64,000 bases of DNA from Kuafuiihalomonas phototrophica (GCA_031800475.1 DAPKRQ010000152.1:10432-74431); one strand, 5' to 3'; positions 53,425-62,369 are shown, numbered from the stretch's first letter. Translations and numbers: made by a program. Notes: generated from the sequence alone by a model not told the origin.

Positions 53425-54318
53425 TCAGCGGCCGGCGGCCCGACCGACGAATTCCCATACGGCCCGGTGCACTCGGGCAAAGCCGATTCCGGACGGGATC
53501 AGGTCCACCGGCCCAGGCCAAGTCCACGCATCGAGATCGCTGCGAAAATCTGCGGGAAGCGCTACCGTATCCAGCCCCTGCTTCCGCGCCAAGGCTTCCG
53601 CGCGAGGGAGATGCCAGGCCGAAGTCAGCAAGCCAACTTGCTCGATCCGATGGGCACGAGCCCAGGCCGCCACGGCGCGCAGTTCCTCGGACGTGTTCTT
53701 CGGCTCGGGCAGCCTCACCACTCGCTCCGGATCGACGCCGAGACTCTCCCACAGGCGCAGGGTCTCCTCGGTCAGGTCTCGGGGTGGACCCATCGAGGGA
53801 ATGCTGGAACCCGTGGTGACCAAGAGGTTCGCCCGTCCGTCTCGAAGCAGTTGCGCTGCGAGCACGACCCGATCCCCGGCCTTTGAAACCTGGACGCGCT
53901 GGGGTCCCCGGTCCGTCCCACCCCCGAGCACCACCACGACCGGTACGGACAGCTCGATGGGACGGACGTGTCGGTACGGTGCCTCGAGCTGGAACAACAA
54001 AAGCTCGCCGAGCCAGGGGCTCCCCGCCGCCCCATACAGCACGGTAGCCGCGGCCCAAGCCCAAGCTTTTCGGCGCCGGCGATGACCCAACCAAAGGGCC
54101 ACCGCGGCTCCGCACGAAAACAACAGCCCAGCGGGCATGATCGCCGCGGCCACGAGTTTTTGAGCCACATACCCGTTCGGAAGGCTCCACGCCGCGACCC
54201 CAAAGGCCACCGCGGCACCAGCCCACGCCCAGACCTCACGCTTTCGGCCGGAGCGCCGATGTCTCAGTCCGTGGTCGACGAGCCAAAGGCCAGCCAAGAC
54301 CGCGATGACGAAGATCAC
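53425..54318 (-). CDS. YdcF/ElyC/SanA-type DUF218 membrane protein
   Basis: 297 aa. Four hydrophobic segments in the first 115 residues are followed by a DUF218 domain. The domain has VVVVLGGGTDRG, LLVTTGSSIPSMGP, LPEPKNTSEELRAVA and the QVGLLTSAWHLPRAEAL motif with its conserved His. The family is linked to envelope integrity and lipid-carrier recycling (ElyC, SanA). No precise reaction is established. It lies on the same strand upstream of the S15 gene (45 bases). Confidence 0.87.
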   Translation of the reverse strand: MIFVIAVLAGLWLVDHGLRHRRSGRKREVWAWAGAAVAFGVAAWSLPNGYVAQKLVAAAIMPAGLLFSCGAAVALWLGHRRRRKAWAWAAATVLYGAAGSPWLGELLLFQLEAPYRHVRPIELSVPVVVVLGGGTDRGPQRVQVSKAGDRVVLAAQLLRDGRANLLVTTGSSIPSMGPPRDLTEETLRLWESLGVDPERVVRLPEPKNTSEELRAVAAWARAHRIEQVGLLTSAWHLPRAEALARKQGLDTVALPADFRSDLDAWTWPGPVDLIPSGIGFARVHRAVWEFVGRAAGR

Positions 54319-54327
54319 CGGGTCTCG

Positions 54328-55293
54328 CTACACCGAGAACCCCTCGGCTTCCATCAGCTTGGCCAATGCGTCTTCGAGGCGGGCCCGGGCCTGGGCCGCC
54401 GTGTGCCGGAGCATGGCGTGGATCGCCGCATCCTTTTCGTTCCGGTTTTCGCACTCGGCCGAGTAGGCTTCGAAAGCGGTGATCTGGGTGACCAGGGAGG
54501 CCATGTGCTGGGGGCACTCGCACTGCACCGCCGGGGACATGCGGGCGATCTTCGCCAGGGCCGCCGGCGAGAACCGGCGGGGCGGAATCCCGTCGACGCT
54601 GTCCGGCGCCAGGTCCTCGGTGCGGAGTTCCAGCGCACTGGCCGCCCGATCCGCATCCAACAGCACCCGCCGAAGCTCGTAGGCGTTCAGCGGCCCCCGG
54701 ATGGCGGTGACCCGGCCGCTGCCCAGCTGCTCCACGTGCTCCCGGGTGGCGAAGCCGTACACGACCACCAATCGGAGGGCGCGGCACCGGTGCAGCAGCA
54801 GCTGGGCCGCTCGAGGGGTTTGGGCGTCCACGGTCGGACAATCCCAGACCACGATGCGAGGGTTTTCGGCGGCAGGACCGGGGGCGGCCTCTTCCGGGGT
54901 TTGCATGGTGGCCAACACCCGAATGCCCTCCAGGTCTGCCGGGTGCTCGGCCACGATGGCCGACAGGGACTCACCCACGATCCAGACCGGGACGCCGTCC
55001 CCCGCCGGGGCCTGGGCATGCTGCACCGGCTCGTGCGCATCCAGACGCGTCCGAAGCTCATCCATGGACAGATGGGCCACCGTGGAAATGGCGTGGCCGC
55101 GGTCGACGAGCTTTTTGATCAGGGTGAGTCGCTCCACGTCGTTTTGGCCGTACAACCGGCCGTGGCCGCCCGTCCTTCGGGGTTCCACCACGTGGTACCG
55201 GCGTTCCCAAACCCGGAGGGTTTCGGGCGGGATCTGGGTCAGCCGAGAGACCGCCCCGATCCGATAGGTCGGCTGCTGTTCGTCCGATTCCAT
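54328..55293 (-). CDS. MerR family regulator with divergent CarH-like sensor
   Basis: 321 aa from the ATG at 55293. The N-terminal MerR HTH is plain: YRIGAVSRLTQIPPETLRVWERRY then GHGRLYGQNDVERL. The layout copies CarH/LitR-like regulators, but the B12-binding DxHxxG motif is absent, so light or cobalamin sensing is unlikely. The last 70 residues (CPQHMASLVTQITAFEAYSAE) are helical with a Cys-x-Cys pair (CECPQH). It lies 9 bases upstream of the YdcF gene and diverges from a tail-anchored protein. Confidence 0.82.
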   Translation of the reverse strand: MESDEQQPTYRIGAVSRLTQIPPETLRVWERRYHVVEPRRTGGHGRLYGQNDVERLTLIKKLVDRGHAISTVAHLSMDELRTRLDAHEPVQHAQAPAGDGVPVWIVGESLSAIVAEHPADLEGIRVLATMQTPEEAAPGPAAENPRIVVWDCPTVDAQTPRAAQLLLHRCRALRLVVVYGFATREHVEQLGSGRVTAIRGPLNAYELRRVLLDADRAASALELRTEDLAPDSVDGIPPRRFSPAALAKIARMSPAVQCECPQHMASLVTQITAFEAYSAECENRNEKDAAIHAMLRHTAAQARARLEDALAKLMEAEGFSV

Positions 55294-55409
55294 GCAGTTC
55301 CTACGGGGAATTCCTGCCGTAGGCGCCTGCGGGACGCAAGCAAACACCGCAGAACGGTCGAGGCTTTGTCCAGGAACCGTCCAATCACAAAACACGGAGA
55401 AGCTGCGAC

Positions 55410-56726
55410 ATGGAGCTCAGCAAAGACCTGAAGTATTCGCTGCCCGCCGACGTCAATCCGAACCGCGTCTCCCAGCACGTCAAACTCCGGGGAGGCCTGG
55501 AGTCGCCGATGGGGGAGTCTCATCTGGTCTTGGCCGACGGACAGCTGGTTCTTCTGACCCGAAACCGGCCGACCCACGAGTACACGGTCTACCGCGCCAC
55601 GGCATCCGAGCATCCCTTCCTGAGAGACGCGGACGATGTGCTGATCGTGCCTCAGCCGGAGGGTTCCCTGAAGCTTCCGATCCCCAGCGCGGAGGTGGGG
55701 CCGGTCGCGTTCCTGCTGCAACGGCTGCAAGCGGAAGCCACCTTCCCCCCGGCCGCCGAAGAAGAGCCGGAGCATGTTCCCAGCCCCCGAAAGCTGCCAC
55801 CGCTGGAACCTGACCAGCCCCTGGATTCGGCCATCACCCACCCCGAAGAGCTGCGCGTGCAGTTGACCTTGGCCATCCAGCGCCGGCAATGGCTGCGAGC
55901 TTCGGGGATCTGCGAGCGGCTGGCCGAGACCAGCCTGCTGTACGCCCCGGAGGCCCAGGACGCCAAAGCGATCATCGTCGCCCTGAAGGAAGGCGACTTG
56001 CTCGAGGCGTTCTTGCGGGCCGACTTCTCGGACACCGCGTTGTTCGACGCCAAGGATGCTCTGTTGGTGGCCGTCTCGGACGCGTTCGCGGCGCGAGAAC
56101 AGGCGGTGTGGGCAGTCGCGAGCCGACTGGCGTCGGTCGAAGGGCAGGACGAGACGATCCTCGCCGGCCTGTTCCGTGCTCTCGGTAAGGACTTCTCTCG
56201 AGAAGAGCACGTGGACGAGGTCATGGATCAATTCGAACGAGAGCGCTCCACCGAGATCGGCAAGCGGATCATGGAGCACCGCACCAAACCGATGTGGCGA
56301 GAGCTCAGGGCACGGGTGGCTTGTCGTCGCGGCGGGCACGCGATGGCCCTGCGCGAGCTGCGTCTTCTCGCCGAGCGTTTCCCGGGCGTGGTGACCATCG
56401 ACACCGCGTTCCTACGTTCGCTGCACGAGGCTCCCCACCCCGACCGCTGCCAGCAGCTGCTGATCCGTTGCGCCGACGAATACGAAGACCCGGAGGATAC
56501 GGTGCGGATTCTGCGCTGTTGCGAGAGCGCGGGGATCCCGATGTATGCGGTGGCGTCCGCGGCGCGGCGCCTGCAGGTGGCCCACAGAGGCGACACCCTG
56601 CTGATGAACTGGATCGCCGAACTTCCGCTGCGAAAGCCCAAGAACTGGGCCGGCGTTGCAGCGGTGGCGGGCGCCTTGGCCACGGTGGCTTGCGCAGCGG
56701 CTGCCTACGCCGTGTGGGGGCCCTGA
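55410..56726 (+). CDS. Tail-anchored protein of unknown function
   Basis: 438 aa. Residues 1-100 are strand-rich (HLVLADGQLVLLTRNRPTHEYTVYRA) and may be a small beta domain. Residues 125-415 are all-helical, repeat-like and of TPR size (LRELRLLAERFPG, QLLIRCADEYEDPEDTVRIL). A single C-terminal membrane helix (GVAAVAGALATVACAAAAYAVWG) ends the protein, so the bulk is cytosolic. Not recognised. Its 3' end overlaps the convergent ABC gene by 22 bases. Confidence 0.7.
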   Translation: MELSKDLKYSLPADVNPNRVSQHVKLRGGLESPMGESHLVLADGQLVLLTRNRPTHEYTVYRATASEHPFLRDADDVLIVPQPEGSLKLPIPSAEVGPVAFLLQRLQAEATFPPAAEEEPEHVPSPRKLPPLEPDQPLDSAITHPEELRVQLTLAIQRRQWLRASGICERLAETSLLYAPEAQDAKAIIVALKEGDLLEAFLRADFSDTALFDAKDALLVAVSDAFAAREQAVWAVASRLASVEGQDETILAGLFRALGKDFSREEHVDEVMDQFERERSTEIGKRIMEHRTKPMWRELRARVACRRGGHAMALRELRLLAERFPGVVTIDTAFLRSLHEAPHPDRCQQLLIRCADEYEDPEDTVRILRCCESAGIPMYAVASAARRLQVAHRGDTLLMNWIAELPLRKPKNWAGVAAVAGALATVACAAAAYAVWGP

Positions 56727-57469
56727 GCACAGAGCCCCAGGAAGCGACGCAGGCCTTCGGTCCGGGGCGCTTTCAGCAATCGCGCCTCGCCCGTCTCCTC
56801 GAGGCGCCCGCCACAAAGATACGCGACCCGATGCGCCACGCGCCGAGCCAGATCCACGTCGTGGGTCACCAGCAAAGCTCCCACCCCCCGAGCGACCCGT
56901 TCTTCGAATCGTTCCACCCAATGTTCTGCCGTGGCGGCGTCCAGACCCGTGGTGGGCTCGTCCAACAGGACCCAGCGGGCATCGAGTACGAAGGCGGCGG
57001 CCAAGGCGGCCCGCCGAAGCTCTCCCCCGGAAAGCCGGCTGGGTATCTGTCGGGCTCTAGACATGGGAAAGTCCCAGGCCTCGAGCGTTTGTCGAGCCCA
57101 CCGGCGACAGCAAGCCCACGGCTCTCGCCGGTGGGCCCGCACCACCTCCGCCACCTGGGTTTCGATCCGGAGCATGGGATGAAACGCCCTGAGCGGCTCT
57201 TGCGGCACCCAAGACAGCTCGGCACCTCGGCGAGCCCGCTGAGCTTTTGAATCGAGTTGGAAGAAGTCGATTCCCGCCCACTCGAACGTTCCCCCCACCC
57301 GCTGCAGGCCAGCCGGAAGCAGATCCAAACACGCGCGAAGGAGCGTGCTCTTGCCTGCCCCGGAGGGTCCGAGCAGCACCGTGACCGTGCTGGGCTCGAG
57401 GTCGAGGGAGACGCCGTCCAGCACCGGCATCGTGGAGCGCACTGCCAGATCCCGGATCCGCGCCGTCAT
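56705..57469 (-). CDS. Orphan ABC transporter ATP-binding protein
   Basis: 254 aa. All ABC motifs are present: Walker A LLGPSGAGKSTLL, a Q-loop (SWVPQEPLRAFHPML) of the type found in peptide/nickel importers, signature SRLSGGELRRAAL, Walker B WVLLDEPTTGLD and the LLVTHDVDLARR H-loop. No permease or binding-protein gene is adjacent on this strand, so its partner is elsewhere or it acts alone. The 3' end overlaps the convergent 438-aa gene. Confidence 0.9.
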   Translation of the reverse strand: MTARIRDLAVRSTMPVLDGVSLDLEPSTVTVLLGPSGAGKSTLLRACLDLLPAGLQRVGGTFEWAGIDFFQLDSKAQRARRGAELSWVPQEPLRAFHPMLRIETQVAEVVRAHRREPWACCRRWARQTLEAWDFPMSRARQIPSRLSGGELRRAALAAAFVLDARWVLLDEPTTGLDAATAEHWVERFEERVARGVGALLVTHDVDLARRVAHRVAYLCGGRLEETGEARLLKAPRTEGLRRFLGLCAQGPHTA

Positions 57470-57617
57470 CGTCTGCTACTGCCGGTGGCAATGGCGCAGC
57501 GCACCGCTGAAGCCGCGCCATCGTCGTTCGAGCGAAAGGAACGGCCCAGCGGTGATTCCGTCTTTGGCCCGCCCACCGAGTTCTTTGATCCATCGGCTGG
57601 GATGCCCCGGTCGCGCT

Positions 57618-58478
57618 TCACCGTACCGAACGGGCGACTCGCCGCCAGCGTAAAAATGCGAGGAGCGCCAAAAATCCAACCAGGCCCGTAAAGCTCGGCT
57701 CCGAGCGGGGCACGCGCGCCCCCCGGCAACCGCCCTCGAGCCCGTCGTCTCGAGAGAGCACTCGAAAGCCGATGCTGTCCGGCGCATGGCAGGACCGGGT
57801 AGGCTCGCCCACTGGATAGATCGTACACAACCCGAGCAGGTCACCTTGGGACAGACTGCGCTTAGACGTCTCGCAGGGGGAAGACGTTCCGAACATGGTC
57901 GTGGTGGCGTTGGAGGGTGTGGAAGGGGGATGATCGAGACCGACGAAGTGACCCACCTCGTGGGTGAGCACGTTTTCAAGGTCCATCTCGCCGGTCTCCG
58001 CGTCGCACGCCACGTCGGCGATTACGAAGCGATGGTCGTCGCCATTGAGCTCGATGTCCGCGTCCAGCAACCGTCCCGAACGGGTATCGAAGCTCGTCGT
58101 GGTCAAGGCGATCGCTTCCGGGTCGTGCGGCCAGCTTTCCGCATGACCGATACCGTTGGCGTTCAGTCCTCCCGCTCGAAATCCGGGTTCGAACTCCGGG
58201 TCGACCCCTTCGAATGAAAAGCGAATGTCGGAGCAGGCGGCTCCCTGCCAAGCTCCAAAGCTTCGTTCGGCCAGTTCGATGAACTCGGTAACCGACAGAC
58301 CGACCGCTTCGGCCGTACCAAACGCAATGCCGTAGGAGACTTCGCGTTCTGACCACTGAAGCGAAGGGCCTCCGGAGCCGGCCCGGCTGCAACGAAAAGA
58401 TTCGGCATGGACGGCCGATTCGCCGAGGACCATCATCGCTGCGAAGGCGACGCCCACGATGCCGAGTCGGTGTACCAT
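57618..58478 (-). CDS. Matrixin-type (M10) metalloprotease with MYXO-CTERM-like tail
   Basis: 286 aa. A signal peptide (IVGVAFAAMMVLGESAVHA) is followed by a catalytic domain with LTHEVGHFVGLDHP, the HExxHxxGxxH zinc motif of metzincins, and a following Met-turn candidate (TTTMFGTSSP). The tail SFTGLVGFLALLAFLRWRR is a hydrophobic helix followed by Arg, as in MYXO-CTERM sorting signals, so the enzyme is presented at the surface. It starts 11 bases after the upstream exported gene's stop. Confidence 0.87.
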   Translation of the reverse strand: MVHRLGIVGVAFAAMMVLGESAVHAESFRCSRAGSGGPSLQWSEREVSYGIAFGTAEAVGLSVTEFIELAERSFGAWQGAACSDIRFSFEGVDPEFEPGFRAGGLNANGIGHAESWPHDPEAIALTTTSFDTRSGRLLDADIELNGDDHRFVIADVACDAETGEMDLENVLTHEVGHFVGLDHPPSTPSNATTTMFGTSSPCETSKRSLSQGDLLGLCTIYPVGEPTRSCHAPDSIGFRVLSRDDGLEGGCRGARVPRSEPSFTGLVGFLALLAFLRWRRVARSVR

Positions 58479-58489
58479 TCGGCCCTCGT

Positions 58490-59167
58490 TCAGGGACCGT
58501 CGGACGTCCGGTTCGGCGCGGTGGTCGGGTCGGCGTCGCGGAAATCGGGTCGAGACGGCGACGTGGGCCGTCCTTGGTCGACGGAAAGAGCCGCCTGTAC
58601 CTGCCGACGGAACGCTTCCAGACTCATGCGCTGTAAAGGCGAGTGGTGGTCGAGGGCGGTACCCTGCGCCGGCTTTCGCCGGGCATACGCCAGTCCCGAG
58701 GCCCCGGGCACGACCTGCGGAGCTGGGCCATCCGAGCGATCCACGGTGAACTTGCCTTGGCTCATTCCCACCACGTGAAAGGTGCCTTGCATCCGTTCGC
58801 TGGCTCGAACGAAGAGCATCACCTCTTCGCCCGGAGCGAAACGTGCGGTCCCCGAGACCCGCATGCCGATCTCGCCGACTTCACCACCCAAGGTCCGAAC
58901 GACCAGCGCATCCCGCTGTCGCACCGCCGCGCGACGGTGCAGGGTCTCCAAGACCTCGATTTCGGTGAACGTGTAGATCCGCCGGTGTTCCCGATCCCAG
59001 TCGGCGTACTGGTTTCGGACGGTGCCTCGAACGATCCAATCGGCCTTTCGGGCCATGGTGGGCACGTCCTGCGGAACCACCACCGTGGCCCGGGCGACCG
59101 CGGTCGAGAGCGCGAAGGCCGCAAAGACGGCCCAAAGACCAGCACGATTGCCTGGAGAGCTGCGCAT
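58490..59167 (-). CDS. Exported protein paired with the matrixin-type protease
   Basis: 225 aa from the ATG at 59167. A signal peptide (AVFAAFALSTAVARA) is followed by a conserved-looking beta domain (ADWIVRGTVRNQYADWDREHRRIYTFTEIEV, GTARFAPGEEVMLFV). Similar proteins are found next to matrixin-like proteases in related bacteria. It may be an inhibitor, propeptide-like partner or co-substrate. It lies 11 bases upstream of the protease, on the same strand. Confidence 0.75.
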   Translation of the reverse strand: MRSSPGNRAGLWAVFAAFALSTAVARATVVVPQDVPTMARKADWIVRGTVRNQYADWDREHRRIYTFTEIEVLETLHRRAAVRQRDALVVRTLGGEVGEIGMRVSGTARFAPGEEVMLFVRASERMQGTFHVVGMSQGKFTVDRSDGPAPQVVPGASGLAYARRKPAQGTALDHHSPLQRMSLEAFRRQVQAALSVDQGRPTSPSRPDFRDADPTTAPNRTSDGP

Positions 59168-59285
59168 GCCCGAATGGTAAGCGTCTCGGTACGCCGATGC
59201 CAGTCGGCCGAGCGGCCTGCCCCGCCAGCGGGCGAGGGGCCCTCCCATCTGGGGCCCTCGTTCGGCCTCGGGGGCGCAGCAAGCA

Positions 59286-59315
59286 TTGACAGACGCATCT
59301 TCGGCCTTTTATAGG
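59286..59315 (+). promoter_or_regulatory. Strong housekeeping promoter before a small exported gene
   Basis: TTGACA at 59286-59291 and TTATAG at 59309 (17-base spacer), or TATAGG at 59310 (18-base), form a near-consensus promoter. The expected start is about 59320, only a few bases before GTG 59325, so the message may be leaderless. The divergent exported gene starts at 59167. Confidence 0.7.
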
Positions 59316-59324
59316 CGGCGGTCC

Positions 59325-59687
59325 GTGGCGGGGTGGCGAAGGCGGGTCGCGCTGGGCAGCCTCCTGGGTGCCCTGGCGCTCCAGCCCGGCTCCGCGCGGG
59401 GAGCCCGGGTGATGGGCGCAGCCCTTCCCGACCAAGTGGAGCGGGTCGGGCCCGGGCGTTTTCGCTCCTTGAAAAGTTGGGATCGGACGCTGCGGTGGTT
59501 CCGTCGGGTTTACGGCGACTCCGAGGGCTTGGTGTGGCGGCGCGTCGACGGCAAACCGGCCGTCGAAGCTTTCTACCTGCAGAACTTGCGTCGGGGTCGG
59601 ACCTGGGACGGCATTCACGTGTACCGGGTGGCCCGAGGCCCGCACGAGGGTATTCACATCTTCGTGTTGCCTCGGGCCGACCGGTAG
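59325..59687 (+). CDS. Small exported protein of unknown function
   Basis: 120 aa from the GTG at 59325. A signal peptide (VALGSLLGALALQPGSARG) precedes a compact Arg/Tyr-rich domain (WDRTLRWFRRVYGDSEG, GIHVYRVARGPHEGIHIFVLP) that ends in strands. Not recognised. A TTG upstream overlaps the promoter and is not used. It probably works in the periplasm or at the surface. Confidence 0.6.
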   Translation: MAGWRRRVALGSLLGALALQPGSARGARVMGAALPDQVERVGPGRFRSLKSWDRTLRWFRRVYGDSEGLVWRRVDGKPAVEAFYLQNLRRGRTWDGIHVYRVARGPHEGIHIFVLPRADR

Positions 59688-59774
59688 GGGAGCTCGTTGC
59701 CGAAGCCATCCCCAGTTCGGGTCGATCGCGGATTGACCCGAACGACGGATCGCCGCACAACCAGGAGTGGAAGC

Positions 59775-59846
59775 TGGGGTATCGTCTAATTGGCAGGACA
59801 GCGGGTTCTGGTCCCGTAAGTCAAGGTTCGAGTCCTTGTACCCCAA
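59775..59846 (+). tRNA. tRNA-Gln (CTG)
   Basis: 72 nt. The acceptor stem TGGGGTA/TACCCCA is perfect. The D-arm GTCTAATTGGCAGGAC, anticodon stem GCGGG/CCCGT with loop TTCTGGT (anticodon CTG), and T-arm with TTCGAGT fold normally. CCA is not encoded. Confidence 0.95.
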
Positions 59847-59852
59847 GTCCGC

Positions 59853-59924
59853 GGCCCCATCGTCTAGCGGTTAGGACGGCGGCCTCTCACGCCGCAGACC
59901 GGAGTTCGAGTCTCCGTGGGGTCG
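59853..59924 (+). tRNA. tRNA-Glu (CTC)
   Basis: 72 nt, six bases after tRNA-Gln. The acceptor GGCCCCA/TGGGGTC has one G-U pair. The anticodon stem is GCGGC/GCCGC with loop CTCTCAC (anticodon CTC). The T-arm is CGGAG/CTCCG. CCA is not encoded. The two tRNAs are probably co-transcribed; both feed the Glu/Gln codons used heavily here. Confidence 0.95.
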
Positions 59925-59926
59925 CA

Positions 59927-59968
59927 CCGGGTGCCGGCATGGTGCACATGCCGGCACCCGGGCCCTTT
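59927..59968 (+). terminator. Terminator after the tRNA pair
   Basis: A perfect 15-base stem (CCGGGTGCCGGCATG and its complement) with a GTGCA loop starts two bases after tRNA-Glu. GCCCTTT follows, a short T-run. It is the strongest hairpin in the window. Confidence 0.85.
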
Positions 59969-60060
59969 CATCCGGCACCCTCGGGGTCCCATCTGCCTCC
60001 GCTCGACTCGAGTCGCGTCCTTTCGGTGCACACCGGCCGGTGGGCCGTTAGGCTCGTCGG

Positions 60061-60699
60061 GTGCTCGGCGTCCTGTGGGCCCTCCTCATCCTCGGCGGCA
60101 CGGCCGCGCTGGTGCGATACGTGGTCCAAAACCACCTGGTGTCGAGTTGGCACTGGTGGAGACACGGTCGCCTTCCGCCCCGGGTACTGCGGCGTCTGCA
60201 CAGCCAAGCCCGCCGCTCCGTCCGACTGCGTCAGCTGCTCGACGATCGGAACGCGATCTTGGACCAACTGGGCCGCCGGGAACGGGCCCGATGGACCCGG
60301 ACGATCGACGGTGCCGTCCGGTCGGCCTTCGAGCTGGAAGATCGGCTGACCCAGGTCAAAGCGGCACTGGGCGGCGTGGACCTGTCCGGGCAGGAGGCGG
60401 CGGTGGCGCGCTGCGCCCCCGAGCACCGGGACGAAGCAGAGCGGCGCTACGCCGCCTACCGGACCCAAGTGCAGCGGATGCAGGCCCTGGCCGAGCGCTG
60501 GGAATGGCAGCTTCAGTCGGTGTCTTTGGAGCTTCGCTCGATCCGGCTGGCGAGCGTGGTGAAGGACGGCGAAAACTGGCCCCCGAAGGCCCTGGTCGAT
60601 CTGGAGGAGCTCACCTTGGAGGTCGGTGCGCGGGCCGAGCTCGAGCTTCCGTCGGCACCCGAAGCGCCCCGGGTCTCCGCCGCAAAGCCGTCATCGTGA
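60061..60699 (+). CDS. Membrane-anchored coiled-coil protein
   Basis: 212 aa with a GTG start. An N-terminal hydrophobic helix (VLWALLILGGTAALVRYVV) is followed by a Trp-rich basic turn (SSWHWWRHGRLPP). A long Arg/Glu/Gln-rich coiled coil then runs over residues about 40-185. Not recognised. Such one-helix proteins often act in envelope or division scaffolds. Its 3' end overlaps the convergent M23 gene by nine bases. Confidence 0.65.
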   Translation: MLGVLWALLILGGTAALVRYVVQNHLVSSWHWWRHGRLPPRVLRRLHSQARRSVRLRQLLDDRNAILDQLGRRERARWTRTIDGAVRSAFELEDRLTQVKAALGGVDLSGQEAAVARCAPEHRDEAERRYAAYRTQVQRMQALAERWEWQLQSVSLELRSIRLASVVKDGENWPPKALVDLEELTLEVGARAELELPSAPEAPRVSAAKPSS

Positions 60700-61674
60700 C
60701 GAAGTGCGCCCGTCCGCCGGGGCCGCCTTCGCGGTCACGGAATCGGCCGGCGGGCACAGTCTCGGCGGCAGCTCGCAGTCGGCCTCGAACCGAATCCGAT
60801 CTCCGTGAAAGGTGCAGCGCAAGGCTCCCAATGGGTCCACGCGTTTTCCGTGATACCGAAGCTCCAGGTGCAGGTGCGGCCCGAAGCTGTAGCCCGTGTT
60901 GCCCACGTACCCCAACACGTCGCGGGGTTCGACCCATTGCCCGCGTTCGGCCTTCCGCTTCACCATGTGGGCGTACAGCGTCGTCCATCCATTCAAGTGA
61001 TCGACCTCCACGAAGTTGCCGAAGCCGCGGTGGTAGCCTGCACGCCGCACCCGCCCGCGGGCCATGGCCCGAATGAACGTGTGGGGTCGGCCCCGCAGGT
61101 CCACGCCTCCGTGCAGCCGAGTGCGCCCTTCGAGCCGTCGCATACCGAAACAGCTGGTCACGTGGGGCGCGCCGTTTCCCAGGGGCGCCTCCCACTTCGG
61201 CTTCGACGCCCAGTCCGCCTCCGGCGTCCGTTCGGGCATCTCGGCTTCGGTGGCCTGGGGTGCATCGTCCAGCTCCGGCAGGTCGTCTTGCGGCAGTACC
61301 AGGGCGGCGACCCCGAGGGCGAGCACCGCCCCCACCAGCGCCAGCCAGGGACCGGGCGGGAGCCGCCGCCGTTTGGACGGCGCCTCGCCAGCGGGTGATT
61401 GCGGAGCACCATCGGCAACCGTAGAGGATTCCTTCGAAAGGACCCGTTGCGCGGGCCGGCCCAATGCGATCTGGCCCGGTCGTCCCCGGGGTGCCGACCC
61501 CGCCGCGGGGCCGGGACGAGGGGGCTTCGCTCGGCCCTCCGCCGGCGGCTGCGAAGAGGCGGGTGCAGCGTCGGCGAAGCCGTGCGTCCCCGGCCGGGTC
61601 GGGCCACCCCGCTGGGCCGGCCGTCCCAGGCGGCGGCCCCCAGGCCGGCCGCGGCTGCCGGTCGAATCGGCCAT
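60691..61674 (-). CDS. M23 (LytM) peptidoglycan peptidase with membrane anchor
   Basis: 327 aa from the ATG at 61674. A Pro/Arg-rich cytosolic or disordered N-terminus (about 110 residues) leads to one membrane helix (WLALVGAVLALGVAALVL). The C-terminal LytM domain has SCFGMRRLEGRTRLHGGVD (first zinc ligands) and GPHLHLELRYHG (HxH). It should cut cross-bridges in peptidoglycan from the periplasm. It lies 14 bases downstream of an anti-sigma gene and is probably regulated with it. Confidence 0.9.
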   Translation of the reverse strand: MADSTGSRGRPGGRRLGRPAQRGGPTRPGTHGFADAAPASSQPPAEGRAKPPRPGPAAGSAPRGRPGQIALGRPAQRVLSKESSTVADGAPQSPAGEAPSKRRRLPPGPWLALVGAVLALGVAALVLPQDDLPELDDAPQATEAEMPERTPEADWASKPKWEAPLGNGAPHVTSCFGMRRLEGRTRLHGGVDLRGRPHTFIRAMARGRVRRAGYHRGFGNFVEVDHLNGWTTLYAHMVKRKAERGQWVEPRDVLGYVGNTGYSFGPHLHLELRYHGKRVDPLGALRCTFHGDRIRFEADCELPPRLCPPADSVTAKAAPADGRTSSR

Positions 61675-61688
61675 CGGTCTCCTGTTCG

Positions 61689-62369
61689 CTACGGGGGATC
61701 GATGGCCAGGCGCAAGGTGCCCGCCGGCCGCTCGCCGTCGGCGGGACCCGCCACCGTGCCGAAGTCCATCGGCAGTCGAAGCGCTCGGGCCCGGGCTTTC
61801 GCGCACCGGCCGAACGCCGTCCTCGCGCCCCCGTCCGGCCCCACATCCACCCGGGTCACCCGACCGAAACGGTCCGCCCGGAGGGTCAGGGTCAGCGACG
61901 GACCCGTCCCGCACTCGGCCAGCTCGGCCCGAAAGGACCGCAGCCATGCCTCGACCCCGTCCCGTCGCACCGCCCCGGTCCGGGCCAGGGTCTTCACCCG
62001 AGCCATCCGGGTCCGTCTCGGAGCCGGTCGAACCGCGGCGTCCTCGCTTCCGCCGCGGGGCTCGCCCCGCTTCGAGCCCTCGGCCGGCCCGGCACCGGTC
62101 CCCCGCTCCGCCACCGGCGGCCCCCGGTTCGGACGGCCCGAGGGCGACGGGGCCTCGACCGCCCACAGGATCGCCGCTCCCGCGGCCACCGCACCGGCCA
62201 AAGCGAGCCCCCCCCACCGGGGCAACCTCCCGGGCTTTCGCTCTGTGCGGCCCTTTCGGGCCACCGAGCGGTCCAAGGCTCGGCGCAATCGGTGGGTTTC
62301 GCCCACCGAGGGCCGCGTTTCTTCTCGATACGCCGCGAACAGGTCGTCCGGGAACTCGGGCTGATTCAT
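61689..62369 (-). CDS. Anti-sigma factor-like membrane protein with AgmX-like tail
   Basis: 226 aa. A short cytosolic N-terminus (PDDLFAAYREETRPSVGE) is followed by one helix (GGLALAGAVAAGAAILWAV). The periplasmic part ends in a domain resembling the AgmX C-terminal fold (FRAELAECGTGPSLTLTLRADRFGRVTRVDV, then GRCAKARARALRLP). Position directly after an ECF sigma gene (4-base overlap) and the topology make it an anti-sigma candidate, although no zinc-anti-sigma motif is present. Confidence 0.65.
   Translation of the reverse strand: MNQPEFPDDLFAAYREETRPSVGETHRLRRALDRSVARKGRTERKPGRLPRWGGLALAGAVAAGAAILWAVEAPSPSGRPNRGPPVAERGTGAGPAEGSKRGEPRGGSEDAAVRPAPRRTRMARVKTLARTGAVRRDGVEAWLRSFRAELAECGTGPSLTLTLRADRFGRVTRVDVGPDGGARTAFGRCAKARARALRLPMDFGTVAGPADGERPAGTLRLAIDPP

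Noticed and set aside
57466..57828. A 120-codon minus-strand frame whose stop overlaps the ABC start
   Set aside because: It overlaps the matrixin-like protease gene in another frame and has no recognisable sequence; the 4-base overlap is probably chance.
59853..59968. Integration site at the tRNA-Glu 3' end
   Set aside because: No integrase, no repeat of the tRNA end downstream and no change in gene style; the hairpin there is a terminator.
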